Shown piece after piece: positions 23,600 through 35,529 of a DNA stretch of 64,000 bases. The notes under the pieces are model-generated. The model had not been told where the DNA came from. It did not search any database and saw only the letters and a program-made list of their open reading frames with translations. The translations under genes were made by a program, and so were the position numbers. This DNA is from Fasciolopsis buskii (lineage: Eukaryota; Platyhelminthes; Trematoda; Plagiorchiida; Fasciolidae), in assembly GCA_008360955.1 (NCBI GenBank), contig LUCM01009961.1, positions 85,765 to 149,764 of the forward strand, read 5' to 3'. Each line of letters opens with the position of its first letter. Within the stretch, counting starts at the first letter, position 1.

Positions 23600-25370
23600 A
23601 TTAGACATTTACCTCTCCTCTGAATGTTTACTACTTGTCGTACGACTAGTCATTCACTGCAATTTTTCCTTGGTTTCCCGCGGTTAATTTTTTGACTGCA
23701 TTACCAGTCGAAGTAAACATAGTTTGCAGGCTTGCGCGAGCGCAACTCCCTTGTCGTGAGTACATAAAACAGGCCCATGTTCGTGACCTTTTTCAACTAG
23801 ATGTCTAACAGGGAAACACCAATTCCACCACTGGATACATAAGGGCAACCCCTGTTGCCTGGTACCTGCCAACCGAACTCGATGGCATGAAACAATTAGG
23901 CACGAACTTACGACGTAGTAATTCTGACTCGCTTTTGCATGACATTTTCCTTAATAAACTGACCCGAAACGAGTGGAGCGGCTGCTTGTACGTCAGCCTA
24001 AACCTAATCCCTGGCACAATTTTGTCGTGCGAGAGTTTTACGCCTCAAACGCTGTGCTATCCTGCACGGATTCAGATGTGCCCATTTCGCATCCAACTGT
24101 AGACCGCAGTCGAACTAGCGACTTTTCAGTAGCCTGGTGGATTTTATCACCAATGATATATCACGGATATTTGGTGTTTTATTCCGTTTTTGGTGATATT
24201 TGGATTCGCGTGCCACTCCACACATCTCACGGTATACTGGACGAATCATAACAAATCATATTCTGTCAAGTAAATCAATCTTGCCATTTTTGCAGCAGTA
24301 TGCATTAAGGCCAACTATCATCAAGCGAAACATGCCCCTGGTTGTCACATCAATTTACGAGTTTTATGTGGCATCGCTTAAAGCCAGTCAGTAGGTTCCA
24401 ATCGCCTCCAAATGACACGGAGGATTTTAGATCCCCAATTACGCATCACTTGGGATGGGTTAGGCATGATTGCTAATCGGAAGTGTGGGAGTTTGATGGA
24501 AGTTGTATAGTTTACATTGGGACTGTTCTGCTCACTAGTCATGCAGTCTTGCAAATCATACCATAACTCCACTAATGTCAACTTTCTTAAATGCAATCAG
24601 ACCTATTCCAGAATAAGTGCATCGCAGAGATGAACAACCAGTGAAGCTAAAAACACCAAGATGTAAGAATAAGCTCAACTTGGCACCAGCGACGACAGGC
24701 AAAAACATTTTCGTTGCTCCATGACTGATTATAAACGCATCGGTATTTATGCATATTCCAATGAAAATGATAAAGATAATTTTAGAGCAAGATATTTATC
24801 AGTATGATCGATGTATCCATGTAGTTACTGTATGCTGTGTACGTTACTGGATCATGTGTTTCCATTGGTAAACAGTAGACGACCAGTAATTGTTAAGGCC
24901 ATGATAGAATCGACGTCCCGTCAGTCGGTGTAAATGAAGCTTTTCACGATGTACTATTAGACAAAGGTCAATGTTTAATGTCAAAATTCTACAGCCTCGG
25001 CTGCGATTGTTTACTCTGAATCTCTGCCTGCCTAAAAAACCAAGGAAGAACACGAATGACTTCTGATCGTTAGCACGGGATGAGCCTTCGTAAACAAGAT
25101 CCCTCGGTTAATAGTACGATATTTATCAATGCACGTTATCCAGTATGATGTTGACTACATCGTCTATGCTGACACTTGGTTTAGACTGGAAATTACCTTC
25201 CTATCATTATTCCTCCTGTATTTCCCCACTTTGATATCTGCCATTTCTGTTAAGTCCCGTCAATTGTGAAGCACCCAGTGCAATTGCATTTGCTATTACC
25301 TTTTCTATTATTACAATCAGATATTTTCGCATAATTCAGTCACGACTTAAGTTCGCAATTATATCAGATT
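23600..25370. other. Unassigned sequence, possible further PLE debris
   Basis: A minus-strand ORF at 23684-23872 contains VRHLVEKGHE, like the HLxxTGHxxD block of PLE endonucleases, but supporting motifs around it are weak. The remainder shows no gene or repeat I can support. Confidence 0.3.
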
Positions 25371-25417
25371 TTGAAGATTGCGTTCATATGCGCGATCTTC
25401 ATTTAAAGCGAAACCGA

Positions 25418-25506
25418 TATGTATATATATATATATAGGTATATATGGATATATATCTATATATACACGCATATATATGTATACATATATATATATATAT
25501 TTATAT
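25418..25506. repeat. Interrupted TA-rich microsatellite
   Basis: A mosaic of TATATA, GGTATATATGG and TATATATGTATACATATATA words. Low complexity and palindromic in many short windows. An ORF crossing it (Tyr/Ile-rich) is an artefact. Confidence 0.85.
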
Positions 25507-25509
25507 AAC

Positions 25510-27700
25510 TTACACTTTTGGTTATACCTATCACTTCGTCACTTTCATCAGCTTCTAATGGACATTGGAAAACGAGTGGAATGATTTCTAGTGATCCATT
25601 TCAAGGCTAAATTTGAAGAGCTATAAACATATTCAAACCGAATAGGGAATGTTCGCGAGCGCATTTAGAAAAGCATATTTTTGTAGGTTCAGTCTCCATG
25701 AATTTGCATATGAAGAGGATGGACAATGCTTGCTGGCAGAATCTGTTCAAGTTGACCTCGGAAGTTTAGTTCTCAGTCATTAACTCTTCAAAGCTGAGCC
25801 AGGAGAATCTCATACGTGATGTGTGTGTGTTTTGTCTCTCTCCGCACGGTTAGCTGTTAGCGCTGAATTCATTTCGAGCCTGTCGTTCAAGAAATCGTGT
25901 TACCAAAACTATACGTTCTGGGGAGATATGCAGCGGGAAAAAGTTAACTTAACATTTGAGTTTGCCGAAAACCTTGAATTTTAGGCATAATTTTCCTACT
26001 CCGCCTTTCGTGCACCCGATAGTAGGCATCCCATAATCTTTCGAAACAGACTATAACGTTGCGACAGGAAAGGTATGGGCCGCTGTAGGAGCTGAAACGA
26101 TCAGCTGTGTATGTTCCTCCAAACAGTTTTCCTGGGCACCTCAGATAACCGGTCGTAATTCAGACACAGTGGAAACCGATTTTGTTGCTAGTCCGTCCTG
26201 GACACAGGGATTATTATTGTGACTCCGAAATCTCTGTCACCTGACAAGTGACCAGTAAACACACAGAAACAATTTAGAAAAGAAACTTGAGGAAATATTT
26301 TCTATCGATATTCATGAAACTGCTAGATTTTTTTTGAACTTTGGTAGCATTAAATCAGTAAAGATTCCGATTGGGCAAATAAGTAAGATGTGAACAATTT
26401 GAGCATTTCCGAATCAAATCCTTGATGTAATGTGCTCGTATATGTTGTCGACTAATACACTTCAGCACAGTTCTCCATTCCCAGGGATAATTTTCTGTGA
26501 TTCATCTGACATGTTCCAAGTTTCTCTGAGGATAACTTCTATTTTTACGTTATTTCAAAAACAGAAGTGGTCTATCAGTCTACAATTAAAATTTATCGGA
26601 TTCAGTCCTACGGAGTAAACGAGGTTACACGAATCACTCTGTTCCTGTGTACAATACAGATCAAACAAAATGTGCTTTGTGCCCATAGATGTCGGTCATG
26701 GAGAACTCGGTTTGTGTCCATTTTTTTCGCGTATATGACGCACAATCATGAAATTGGGAAATTCTTCGGATCACCCCTAGATAGGACGAAAATATACACG
26801 TTGTGGAGTAACTGTTGTTATCAGTTCGGGTTTTACAACCATTAATATCAGATAATGTGCTCCGTTTTTGTTTGCTATTTCACAATGCGCACGTAGGATT
26901 TTTCTGTGTTCGTGTATCTTAGCCACATAAAACAACAAATTATATTTTCAAAGACACCAAGGTAACCACGGAATCGGAGAAGGATGCGAAACTGGTATTT
27001 ATGAACGCGCTGATAAGAACAAAATCCGAAGATACACTAGAGACATCAGTATATGAGAAATAAGCACCTACGAACAGTGGTAGACTACAATGGCAATCAT
27101 TCAACTGATCACAAATCACTGGGCATCCGAACCCTGTTTACGGAAGCTGGAACATACTGTAACAGAGTGGAATTGTGAACAGAAGAAGCAAATTATCTCA
27201 GCCGGATGATCCGGCAAAGTGAATCCCTAAGAAACTTCATGAGAAGAACCCTACAAAAATGATAGCAAACTAACAAGGGCAAACAAATGGAAGATTTGCT
27301 CTGTTACACTTAGAGGTGTCCCAAGTGACTGTAAAACTGTTTCAAATTCCAGGAATCATAACGGGTTTTAGACTTCCCAAATCTCTGAAAAAATCGTACT
27401 GAAACCGAAGAACTAAATGAAGACTGAAGAAAGTAGGGAGTTTATAAGAAAAGTTAGGTACGCGCGTAAAGGACAGGTGTGGCGTTGCCATACTGTATTT
27501 TGATTGTATAAATGTTGACGTTGGCTGTTGCTTTTACTGGGTTTTTGCTCATGTTGTATGGACTTTTGCGTACAATAAACAATGTTGCTTTTCAGTCAAA
27601 AAATGTGGGAGTAAAAATAAAGCAGGAAAATTTAAATTAATAAAATAAAAAATGCACTCATCGTGTAGTAAAAATATTAAAAATATTCTTCTAGAAATAA
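25510..27700. other. Unassigned sequence
   Basis: AT-rich DNA with no recognised gene. A 92-codon ORF at 26567-26845 has no motif. No repeats other than ordinary low complexity. Confidence 0.45.
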
Positions 27701-27719
27701 TCATAACACATCCTGATAG

Positions 27720-27990
27720 GCTGCTCAGGAACTCGGCTGAAACCCGGTCACGGTTTATCAAAATTCGTGCTGAATATGGGACAGTGAGTTTGCCATAGAT
27801 ATTGATTCTAGAGGGTAAGAAACGAAAAGCGGATCGTGTAGAAATATGAGAACGACACTTTGAAAGATCGTTGTGCAGAGGATGCGTGAGATCAAAAAGA
27901 ATTTTGTGAGCATATTTCTCACATGCTGATAAGTGTTGATGAAATAGATTTAGGGACAATTCAGTTAGTAGTACGAAGGACACGACTAAT
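27720..27990 (-). repeat. Dispersed repeat, copy 2, with a conserved reading frame
   Basis: Reverse-complement match to 2660-2945. The minus-strand ORF 27549-28013 carries the shared pattern beginning HPLHNDLSKCRSHISTRSAF, then FLPSRI and a Tyr-Ser-Ala-Arg segment. Beyond about 27720 the ORF runs into AT-rich sequence coding a Phe/Leu/Ile-rich tail that copy 1 lacks, so only the shared part is likely to be ancestral coding. Confidence 0.5.
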
Positions 27991-28019
27991 GATTGATAGC
28001 CCCCGGCAAACAATTTCGA

Positions 28020-31000
28020 AGTCTTTTTAAGTAAACTTAGAAAAATAACAGGAAAACATGAGAAAAGGGTTGGAAAAACACATTGGTATACAAATCCCTC
28101 TCATTAGCATTCAGTGAACAAACGCATTCTCTTCTGTTCTAAAATAGTTACTGTATGCAACCGGACGGCGAAGGTCGAAGTATCTGCCCAACATTGATCC
28201 GGAATCACCCAAACATGAATAACTTTTTTTATTCGTTGCGCCCTGCACTGCATTTGTCCTTCCGCTGAGCTGCATGCCGAACATTGTCCTTTCGTGGTCA
28301 GTTGACTGAAATGACACTGATCGGTATTCCGATGTATCGCTTGGTTCACGATAATATTTGCCTTGAGACTAGCACAATGCAAGCATAACATTTCCGTGTG
28401 CCGGAAACGAACCATATTTGAACTCCCAATCATGGGCCTAAAAGTTTCGGATTGGTATACTTTTGTCCGAACAATTAGTGGACATCTGTCACCAATATAG
28501 TTTCTGGGATTTTCCGAACCATTCGATTTTGGATTGGATTATCATTTCGATAAATGCCATACGCGACAAGGAAAGGATATTGACCGAGATTGTGCGCAAT
28601 GCAATGCCACCTGAACTCTAATGGTTGATCGATCAGACTGGAAGAACCGCAACAACGTTCCCTACGTTGACCGCTGCCGGAAAATTAGCCAGGGACGGTT
28701 TAATTTAGATTTTACTAAAACCTAATCATGCAACAGATCAGATAGTTTCGCCGGCAATTAATCCGAGGAAATTAATCCCATGCAGTCAGTGATTCAATAG
28801 TCCTTTAAAATTCCGTTGGAGTTTCACAAATTTATAAAGTTTTTCCAAATGCAAACATTAGGCAACTTTTCATTAAACTGCTGTTTCCAAAAGACATCTT
28901 CGAATGAAAGACATGATGAACTGAAAGGAAGTTATGTTAAAATCAATCTAAGTTTTTTGCTGGTTGTCATAACAAAGTAAATCTCGGGTTTCCGGAGTTC
29001 AGATTCCTCTGTTTTCAATCAACCAACATTTTCTTACTTGCAGCCGCATTCTAATTTTGTCAACACTATTAATAATACTCAACAAAATTGTTGAACAAAC
29101 GCCAGTTTTCCGACCATGGGAATCCCAATCTTCGAATTTCCAACATCAGCTCTATGGACGATTTCCCTGGTTAGAACAAGCTTCCCATTGATGACGGCTT
29201 CTTGGTCAACTGGCTCTCTGCTTTCTGATGAAAATGGTCAACTGATATGCGTGAGCATGGATAGATACACTGCATATATTTGTGCATGGAGCGGCATATT
29301 ATACCTAGGCGCATCCATAGTATAGTTCCGCACGTTTCACGTGATCTGTTACGACACAGTTTTCGGACTGCACAGAAATTGTAGAATTCAGTCGCTAAAA
29401 CACGCCACGGGGATCAGGTGGATTATGGCAAATATGACTGGAGCAATTTGCCCGCGAGCTACCAAGCAACCGAACAACAACGGTTCTTCGAATCCCTTTG
29501 TATAGGTCTCACATGATCCTTTTGTCTATCTGCGCTAAATATGAGCTAATCTATCATAAGAATACAATATAATCTGTTCCAGTTCACCAGTTACCCAAAT
29601 CTAGAGGTGGGACAAAAATATCACTCTTCTTTCGAAACCTATTCGCCATAGATTTTTCTGCCCGTAGCCTCGAACTGAGGAAAATTAGTATTTTTGGGAT
29701 CGCACAGCAAATGAAATTTCCAGTACTTATGAGAGCACTACAATCTGAATGCGTCGCTTTACCGAGTATCAGTGAATCTCATTTTGAGGCAATTCAAATG
29801 GAAATGCGCACTGTCTATACTTTGTAATCATATAATCTACCACTCACTCAATGTCACCTCTTCGATCCAAGGAACACGATCAACGAGACCCGGAGCTTGG
29901 ACAATATATAGCACTATTCCTTACGCCAGTATGAGTATTCCTTTAACAGTCTATCAAAATGACTTAGGCACATGTGGGTTGAACACAAGGTGAATTAACA
30001 ACATGAATATCAGTGGTGGAATTACATTTGTCTAAAGTGTTAAAATCAGTAGGAATTGAAGGATCAATAAACTCATGAACTCGGGAAACAAGTCGCAAAA
30101 CCACCGGTATCTGTTCATTTGGCCCTACTAATCATTGCCACAGTCACCTGAACTTGAGAGTACATCTGTTCTTAGCAGTATTTCGCTTTTTATTATCGTT
30201 ATTCATTGTTATTATTATTATCATCGCTATTTCATCAAGGCAGGTAACAACCTTCTCAAACGTAGCTAGTCTCTTTTAGCTGATATCACTTAATTTGGAA
30301 AACCTTTCTGTTAGTTTTGGTTTTGGAAATGAAACGGTTCCTACTATTTTCAGTAGGTGTGTGCGTGTATGTGCCATCATTCGACCCACCAGTTGGTTTG
30401 ATTTAAACCTAGAACCAAAAACATTTCCCATAACCAAAATTTTTTTTGGGAAATTTTACCCGAGCCCGGTACATCCGAATTTGAACCCTTCGAAATCTTG
30501 AGCTACCGAGCAAAACTAATATTGTATTCAAAGCAACATAGATTTATTGGCATCGATTTCCTGTGCGTAAATATGGTCAGAACATTTTCCATAGTTAACG
30601 TGACACTTACGAATTTGGTCGTTAAACGCATATTCGGGATCGACATGACTCCCAGTTCCTTTGGAATTCATTTCAACGCCAAAAGGGAACGTTTAGCTCT
30701 TGTCTACTATTAACAACGAAACTGGCTGACAGCAAACAAGCCAAGTATTCTTGGTTCAACAAACTCCAAAAATATCGCATTTTTTTATTCCATCTCATAT
30801 TTTCTCCTTCACCGCGCGTAACAGAGAGATAGTGATCGAAGAAAGGCACTCTGCCCTCAAGCATTTTGTTTGAGCCAGACGGCCACGTCAATGTCTGTTC
30901 GATTCCAATGGGTACTTGAATAATCAGAACTGCATTTTTTCGTGAACAGTCCACCAGTAAAATTAGCAAAAGTATATTAAGTCGTTCAAACTACGGCTGA

Positions 31001-31300
31001 CAACCTGTTGACCTGGAATATCCGCCTGGACCTAAATATTGACATCGGGTAACGAAAGTGGAGGAATGATTCGTGAACTCGTTCATGTTTAGCTCACTTC
31101 TTCTCACCTCCATTCTCTGTCAAAGTTCACAAAGAGCAACTGTAAATACGACTGACTCCGCTCCGCTGTATTTTCCATCCACCGAAACGCTGGTCTGCTT
31201 TGATTTGACTAGATTTAACGCAAATGTGTATTTCATGTTGACGTTTTAGTAGCTCCCAAACCCTTTTGCAATCCAGCTGGTCCCATCGACTTTATCATTA
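28020..31300. other. Unassigned sequence
   Basis: Ordinary AT-rich DNA. An ATT/TTA-type low-complexity patch lies at about 30188-30232. ORFs at 28104-28433 (minus, Cys-bearing) and 30673-30969 (minus) have no recognisable family features. Confidence 0.4.
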
Positions 31301-31323
31301 CTCTTCTAGGGGTTAGAATGCAA

Positions 31324-31692
31324 TCATTTTATGTTGTCCGACAGTTCTGTGCCTAGCTTTATATTTGTGTACCAAGCCTCGTCTATATAGTTTCCCGACA
31401 CGTTCATGTGATCTCTTGCACAGGTACAGTTTCCGTCCACTGGTGGTCCCCCTCTCACTATTCCCTTTGTTTGCGAATTGTATTGTATGGACTTTTGTTG
31501 ATGAAAGCAAACTGAGTGGCAAACCCTGAAACTTGAGCAGTGTGAAGTGGATCGGGAAATACCATTCACGTTGTCCTTGGGTGATCTAAACAAAAAAGCT
31601 GAACTTACCGATATTCCAGCTTGACGGGACCGTCGAACCTGACCGTGCTATCACCCACAGAATTAGTAGTACACCTGTTTTCAAAATCACCG
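31324..31692 (-). CDS. Candidate coding exons of an unknown gene, broken by the assembly gap
   Basis: On the minus strand an open frame leaves the gap at 31692 (GDFENRC, later STVRFDGPVKLEY) and ends at CG|GTAAGT, a perfect splice donor at 31608. Only 23 nt later, TTTTTTGTTTAG forms an acceptor, and joining the two restores frame through a further 88 codons to a stop near 31322. The second part contains eight dispersed Cys and sequons NCT and NVS, suggesting an extracellular protein. The 23-nt intron would be extremely short, so the splice model may be wrong. No family recognised. Confidence 0.35.
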
Positions 31693-32373
31693 NNNNNNNN
31701 NNNNNNNNNNNNNNNNNNNNNNNNNNNNNNNNNNNNNNNNNNNNNNNNNNNNNNNNNNNNNNNNNNNNNNNNNNNNNNNNNNNNNNNNNNNNNNNNNNNN
31801 NNNNNNNNNNNNNNNNNNNNNNNNNNNNNNNNNNNNNNNNNNNNNNNNNNNNNNNNNNNNNNNNNNNNNNNNNNNNNNNNNNNNNNNNNNNNNNNNNNNN
31901 NNNNNNNNNNNNNNNNNNNNNNNNNNNNNNNNNNNNNNNNNNNNNNNNNNNNNNNNNNNNNNNNNNNNNNNNNNNNNNNNNNNNNNNNNNNNNNNNNNNN
32001 NNNNNNNNNNNNNNNNNNNNNNNNNNNNNNNNNNNNNNNNNNNNNNNNNNNNNNNNNNNNNNNNNNNNNNNNNNNNNNNNNNNNNNNNNNNNNNNNNNNN
32101 NNNNNNNNNNNNNNNNNNNNNNNNNNNNNNNNNNNNNNNNNNNNNNNNNNNNNNNNNNNNNNNNNNNNNNNNNNNNNNNNNNNNNNNNNNNNNNNNNNNN
32201 NNNNNNNNNNNNNNNNNNNNNNNNNNNNNNNNNNNNNNNNNNNNNNNNNNNNNNNNNNNNNNNNNNNNNNNNNNNNNNNNNNNNNNNNNNNNNNNNNNNN
32301 NNNNNNNNNNNNNNNNNNNNNNNNNNNNNNNNNNNNNNNNNNNNNNNNNNNNNNNNNNNNNNNNNNNNNNNNN
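31693..32373. other. Assembly gap (681 N)
   Basis: Run of undetermined bases. Open frames on the minus strand touch both edges, so a coding exon may lie inside or across it. Confidence 1.
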
Positions 32374-32484
32374 TCGATTTTGATCAACAAGCGAACAATT
32401 TGTCCGCTCGACTTGGTATTTCCCACTAGATTTAGTGCGAACTGGATATAACAGCCGCAAGATCAAATCGACTGGGGACTAGCT
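32374..32484 (-). CDS. Candidate exon fragment entering the gap
   Basis: Minus-strand frame PVDLILRLLYPVRTKSSGKY, followed by QVERTNCSLVDQNR, is open up to the gap edge, with a sequon (NCS). Upstream of it on the minus strand TAGTCCCCAG could be an acceptor. It may belong to the same gene as 31324-31692. Short, so weak evidence. Confidence 0.25.
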
Positions 32485-32930
32485 ACCGAAGCAGACCAGA
32501 CGTCCTCCTTTCCCTTTTTCCGTCATAAAACACAAGGGATAACGCGTAGATTGCTTTGTTTCTGAGCCGAAACAATGCAGTGGTGTTATCTTGTATAACT
32601 CTACTCACTGAGCCCAGGGCAATAAGCCCGTTTCAGGTGCCCAATTGTAACCGGTAGTTCCTGCGTTATTGAATGCAAGCCAAAATATCTAATTAATTTC
32701 CGTAGGTAAATGTCGACATTCGATGTATTAAAATGCCTTTCCGATGGGCATCACGATTTGGCTGATTCTGTTTCCCAAAATTTGGTAAACTGCCTTAACA
32801 TGGTGTCGTGAGAGGTCGATTTTGCCGTGTTAGTTTGTACACACAATTTTGCTCCTTCCTGGAAATATGCCCAAGCGGTAGCCCAGGTTTTTCACGTTGC
32901 ATCATTGTCCTCTTGGTCCAACTCCTTGTG

Positions 32931-33214
32931 ATACAATCAAGGTTTTCATTGTAAATGATATAATGTTAATAATACAGAGTTGTTGGTAGATGTAATTCGC
33001 TAACATTTCGGCCGCCGTGATTAGTCTTTCTAAGGACAAACTTAAAATTAAAAAAATCTTACCTTGAGGAAGACTACCCATGGTGATCGAAAGGTTGGCG
33101 AATTAAATCTACCAACAACGCTGCAATATTAACATTATATGATTCACAATAAAGATCAATACATGGCACATCGATTTTTCGATACACTCCTAACGTCATT
33201 CAATTAAGGTTTTC
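32931..33214 (+). mobile_element. Palindromic Penelope-type non-autonomous element, copy 2, decayed
   Basis: Flanked by a 17-bp imperfect duplication (32931-32947 and 33198-33214, 15 of 17 identical, ending AAGGTTTTC). The inverted arms (32948-33150) match those of copy 1 but have diverged from each other, and the central part is shortened. The tail with ATCGATTTTTCGATACACTCC matches copy 1 almost exactly. This shows a real, older, multi-copy family rather than a single artefact. Confidence 0.75.
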
Positions 33215-33389
33215 CCTAAGAAACACAACCCCATCAGCTGCTGACATTCAACCCTCTGACGGGACCGAGAATTTCGAGCGGCGAAGGTTTTTCGCAAAAT
33301 TTCCTGCTACAGAATGAACTGTCTAGCCAAAGCGACTTCTCAGTATTCTCAGGTGTTGCGCGTTTGACTTTTCGCTAGCATCTAACGAG

Positions 33390-34725
33390 TTATTTCTACT
33401 TCTGCTTAACATTTGCTCCCCCCTCAATACTAATTGCATTCTTCGCCATCGTTTCTCGCCTCTTAACCTTAACTACTTCTTCGGGAAAAGATGTTTTGCT
33501 AAATACAAAGATTATGCAGTAGTCAAGTGCTTGGCAAAACCCATTAGGATGGCGCCGTCTCGAGTGAACTACTTTTACACGAGCAAATTCCTGATGCATA
33601 AAATTTCAACATACCTGAAGACTACTGGAAGTCTTGTGCACAGTTTCATCTGCCCGTGCGTCATTCGCTTTGGATATCTATCCAAGCTCCCAGTTTATCA
33701 TTGAATACGGAGATTGGGTTTCTCATTTCCATAGTTGCTGCGTAATCAATTTCATATTTCTGCTGCAGATGATTAATGAAACTGCTTTCACACCTAGAGA
33801 AATCCTCTGGGTCTGATGGGCTCGGTCCTACATCCATCAAAAAGTGTTCAGCCAAACTCGCCCACATTTTCTTACTTTTTCAGTCTGAGCCTGGAGGGAT
33901 GGAAATTTCCTGACTTTTGTATAGTAACCACCCTTCCCTGTCTACCCAAGGGAATTTGTTCTAACTTTCACTCCCTCTCTGCACTCCCGTTGCTTTGAAA
34001 GTTTTAGAAAAATCAGCACTCCCACGTATGTCGTCCTGCCTGAATGTTTGTGTTCCATAGCAATTTGCTTATTGATGTTTGCCGTCCATCTTCTATGCCC
34101 TTTTCATTAGGACACGTCATACTACTTCGACTATTACTGGAAAGAATAGAATTTGCTTCCTTGATTTCGGCCGCCTTTTTAATTTTGTCGATAGGGGTTT
34201 TCTTTCCACTCCCATTCGTGCATCGAGTCTCCTCTTATTTCTTTTTTGATTGCTTATTCCCATAACTGTTAACGAGTCACACACTACAACAGACTGACTC
34301 TCCCCTAGCATTTCTACCGGTGATGACTCTAAAGTTGTCACCTTCGGTTTCAGCCTAAATATTACCCTTCGCAACACAAGACAATCTCTTTCTCACCAAG
34401 TACACAGATACTCTAGGTCTCGATTTCCCATATTCTCATAACTTCTATTTTCCAATATATAAAACCGGATCAGGTGAGTTTCTAAATGGTCAGCTACACA
34501 CGACAGGACATTCTAGTCTGTCTTACGAAAGACACCAAATACTCTGAGTTTAAGTGCTTTTGCTCCCCTACATCAACTGACAGAGTGCTGCTGATTCATC
34601 ATGAGCCAATAAAGTTAACTGATATTATACTGGACGGAAAACTTACTAGGCCACTTCATGCAGACTACAATTTGACTAAAATTATCCTTCAAATTTCACT
34701 TCATACGGACAGACCTATTTAGAGG
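33390..34725 (-). other. ORF-rich stretch of uncertain coding status
   Basis: Several short minus-strand frames (33396-33599, 33661-33867, 34117-34377 and an overlapping frame at about 34050-34275) have protein-like composition but are interrupted and in different frames. A GTATGT...CAG segment of 24 nt near 33590-33620 could be a very short intron joining open frames. No domain recognised. It could be a decayed element or an intron-rich gene. Confidence 0.2.
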
Positions 34726-35384
34726 TCATGTCCTTCCATTCGTTCTATTCCAGTGTACTCAAATCCACCTCGTCAGTTCCCAGATTCTGCTGTCGGAAGA
34801 CATAGAATTACTTTTCAAAGCCTTTAAGTTCCTATCATCTTGTAATGATATACCTATGCATCAGTTTGTTCAATTTAACATCTTTCCGTGCAAAAAGCCT
34901 TCCACAACGATGGTCATAGGTTCCACTTCCCTGATTTGTGAACATTAGCTAAAATCTCCCCCTTTGGCTGCCGCATTTTCCTATTACCAATACTGTCATT
35001 CACGTGACTGAGCTTATAGCCATTTTACCGTCCTTTGTTCAGCGAGGTTTATAAAACCACTCCGAATAAGTGATACCACTGAACTAGAAAGTCATAAGCC
35101 TTCAATATCCTACGCACTAATTTCGCTGCTTCCGCTAAAATGAAAATGTTTTGTGAAAGCTCAAAAGTTGCTTTCCCCTCTCCATTGGATGCATGCAGAA
35201 TTCACGTGGCCTGAGCATAGTAACCAAAAAGGATGAAAACCAGCATTTCGAACGATGACAAAGATGATTATTAAAGAAGTTTACTATTGATCACAACTAC
35301 AGAGAGGCATAAAAGAGAAGATAAACAGTTAAAACATCTCCTTTTACTCTATCAATGAAACAGCAGCATACGCCATTTTCAGGA

Positions 35385-35520
35385 AGGGGGCCGCGGCCGA
35401 CAGAGTGTTACCAGGTGAGGAAGTTGACCGGCGATGGGAGGGAACGAATCCGTGTCCCTTACGTCCAAAAGCCGCGACGTTGTCTTTTGAACACCGCCGG
35501 TTGTAGAATGTTATAATGCG
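35385..35520 (-). repeat. Possible tRNA-like SINE fragment
   Basis: On the minus strand GGCGGTGTTCAAAAGAC (A-box-like) is followed about 40 bases later by ACACGGATTCGTTCCC (B-box-like), within GC-richer DNA than its surroundings. Arms do not fold cleanly. Tentative SINE remnant. Confidence 0.3.
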
Positions 35521-35529
35521 AAATTTGCA

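Noticed and set aside
23684..24017. Second GIY-YIG fragment on the minus strand
   Set aside because: VRHLVEKGHE fits one block, but the YIG segment and the rest cannot be read with confidence.
28104..28433. Cys-containing 109-codon minus-strand ORF resembling a zinc-finger protein
   Set aside because: Cys spacing is irregular, with no matching His or repeat pattern.
31605..32466. Three ORFs of 259-276 codons across the gap
   Set aside because: Their length comes from undetermined bases read as open codons. Only the sequenced edges were considered.
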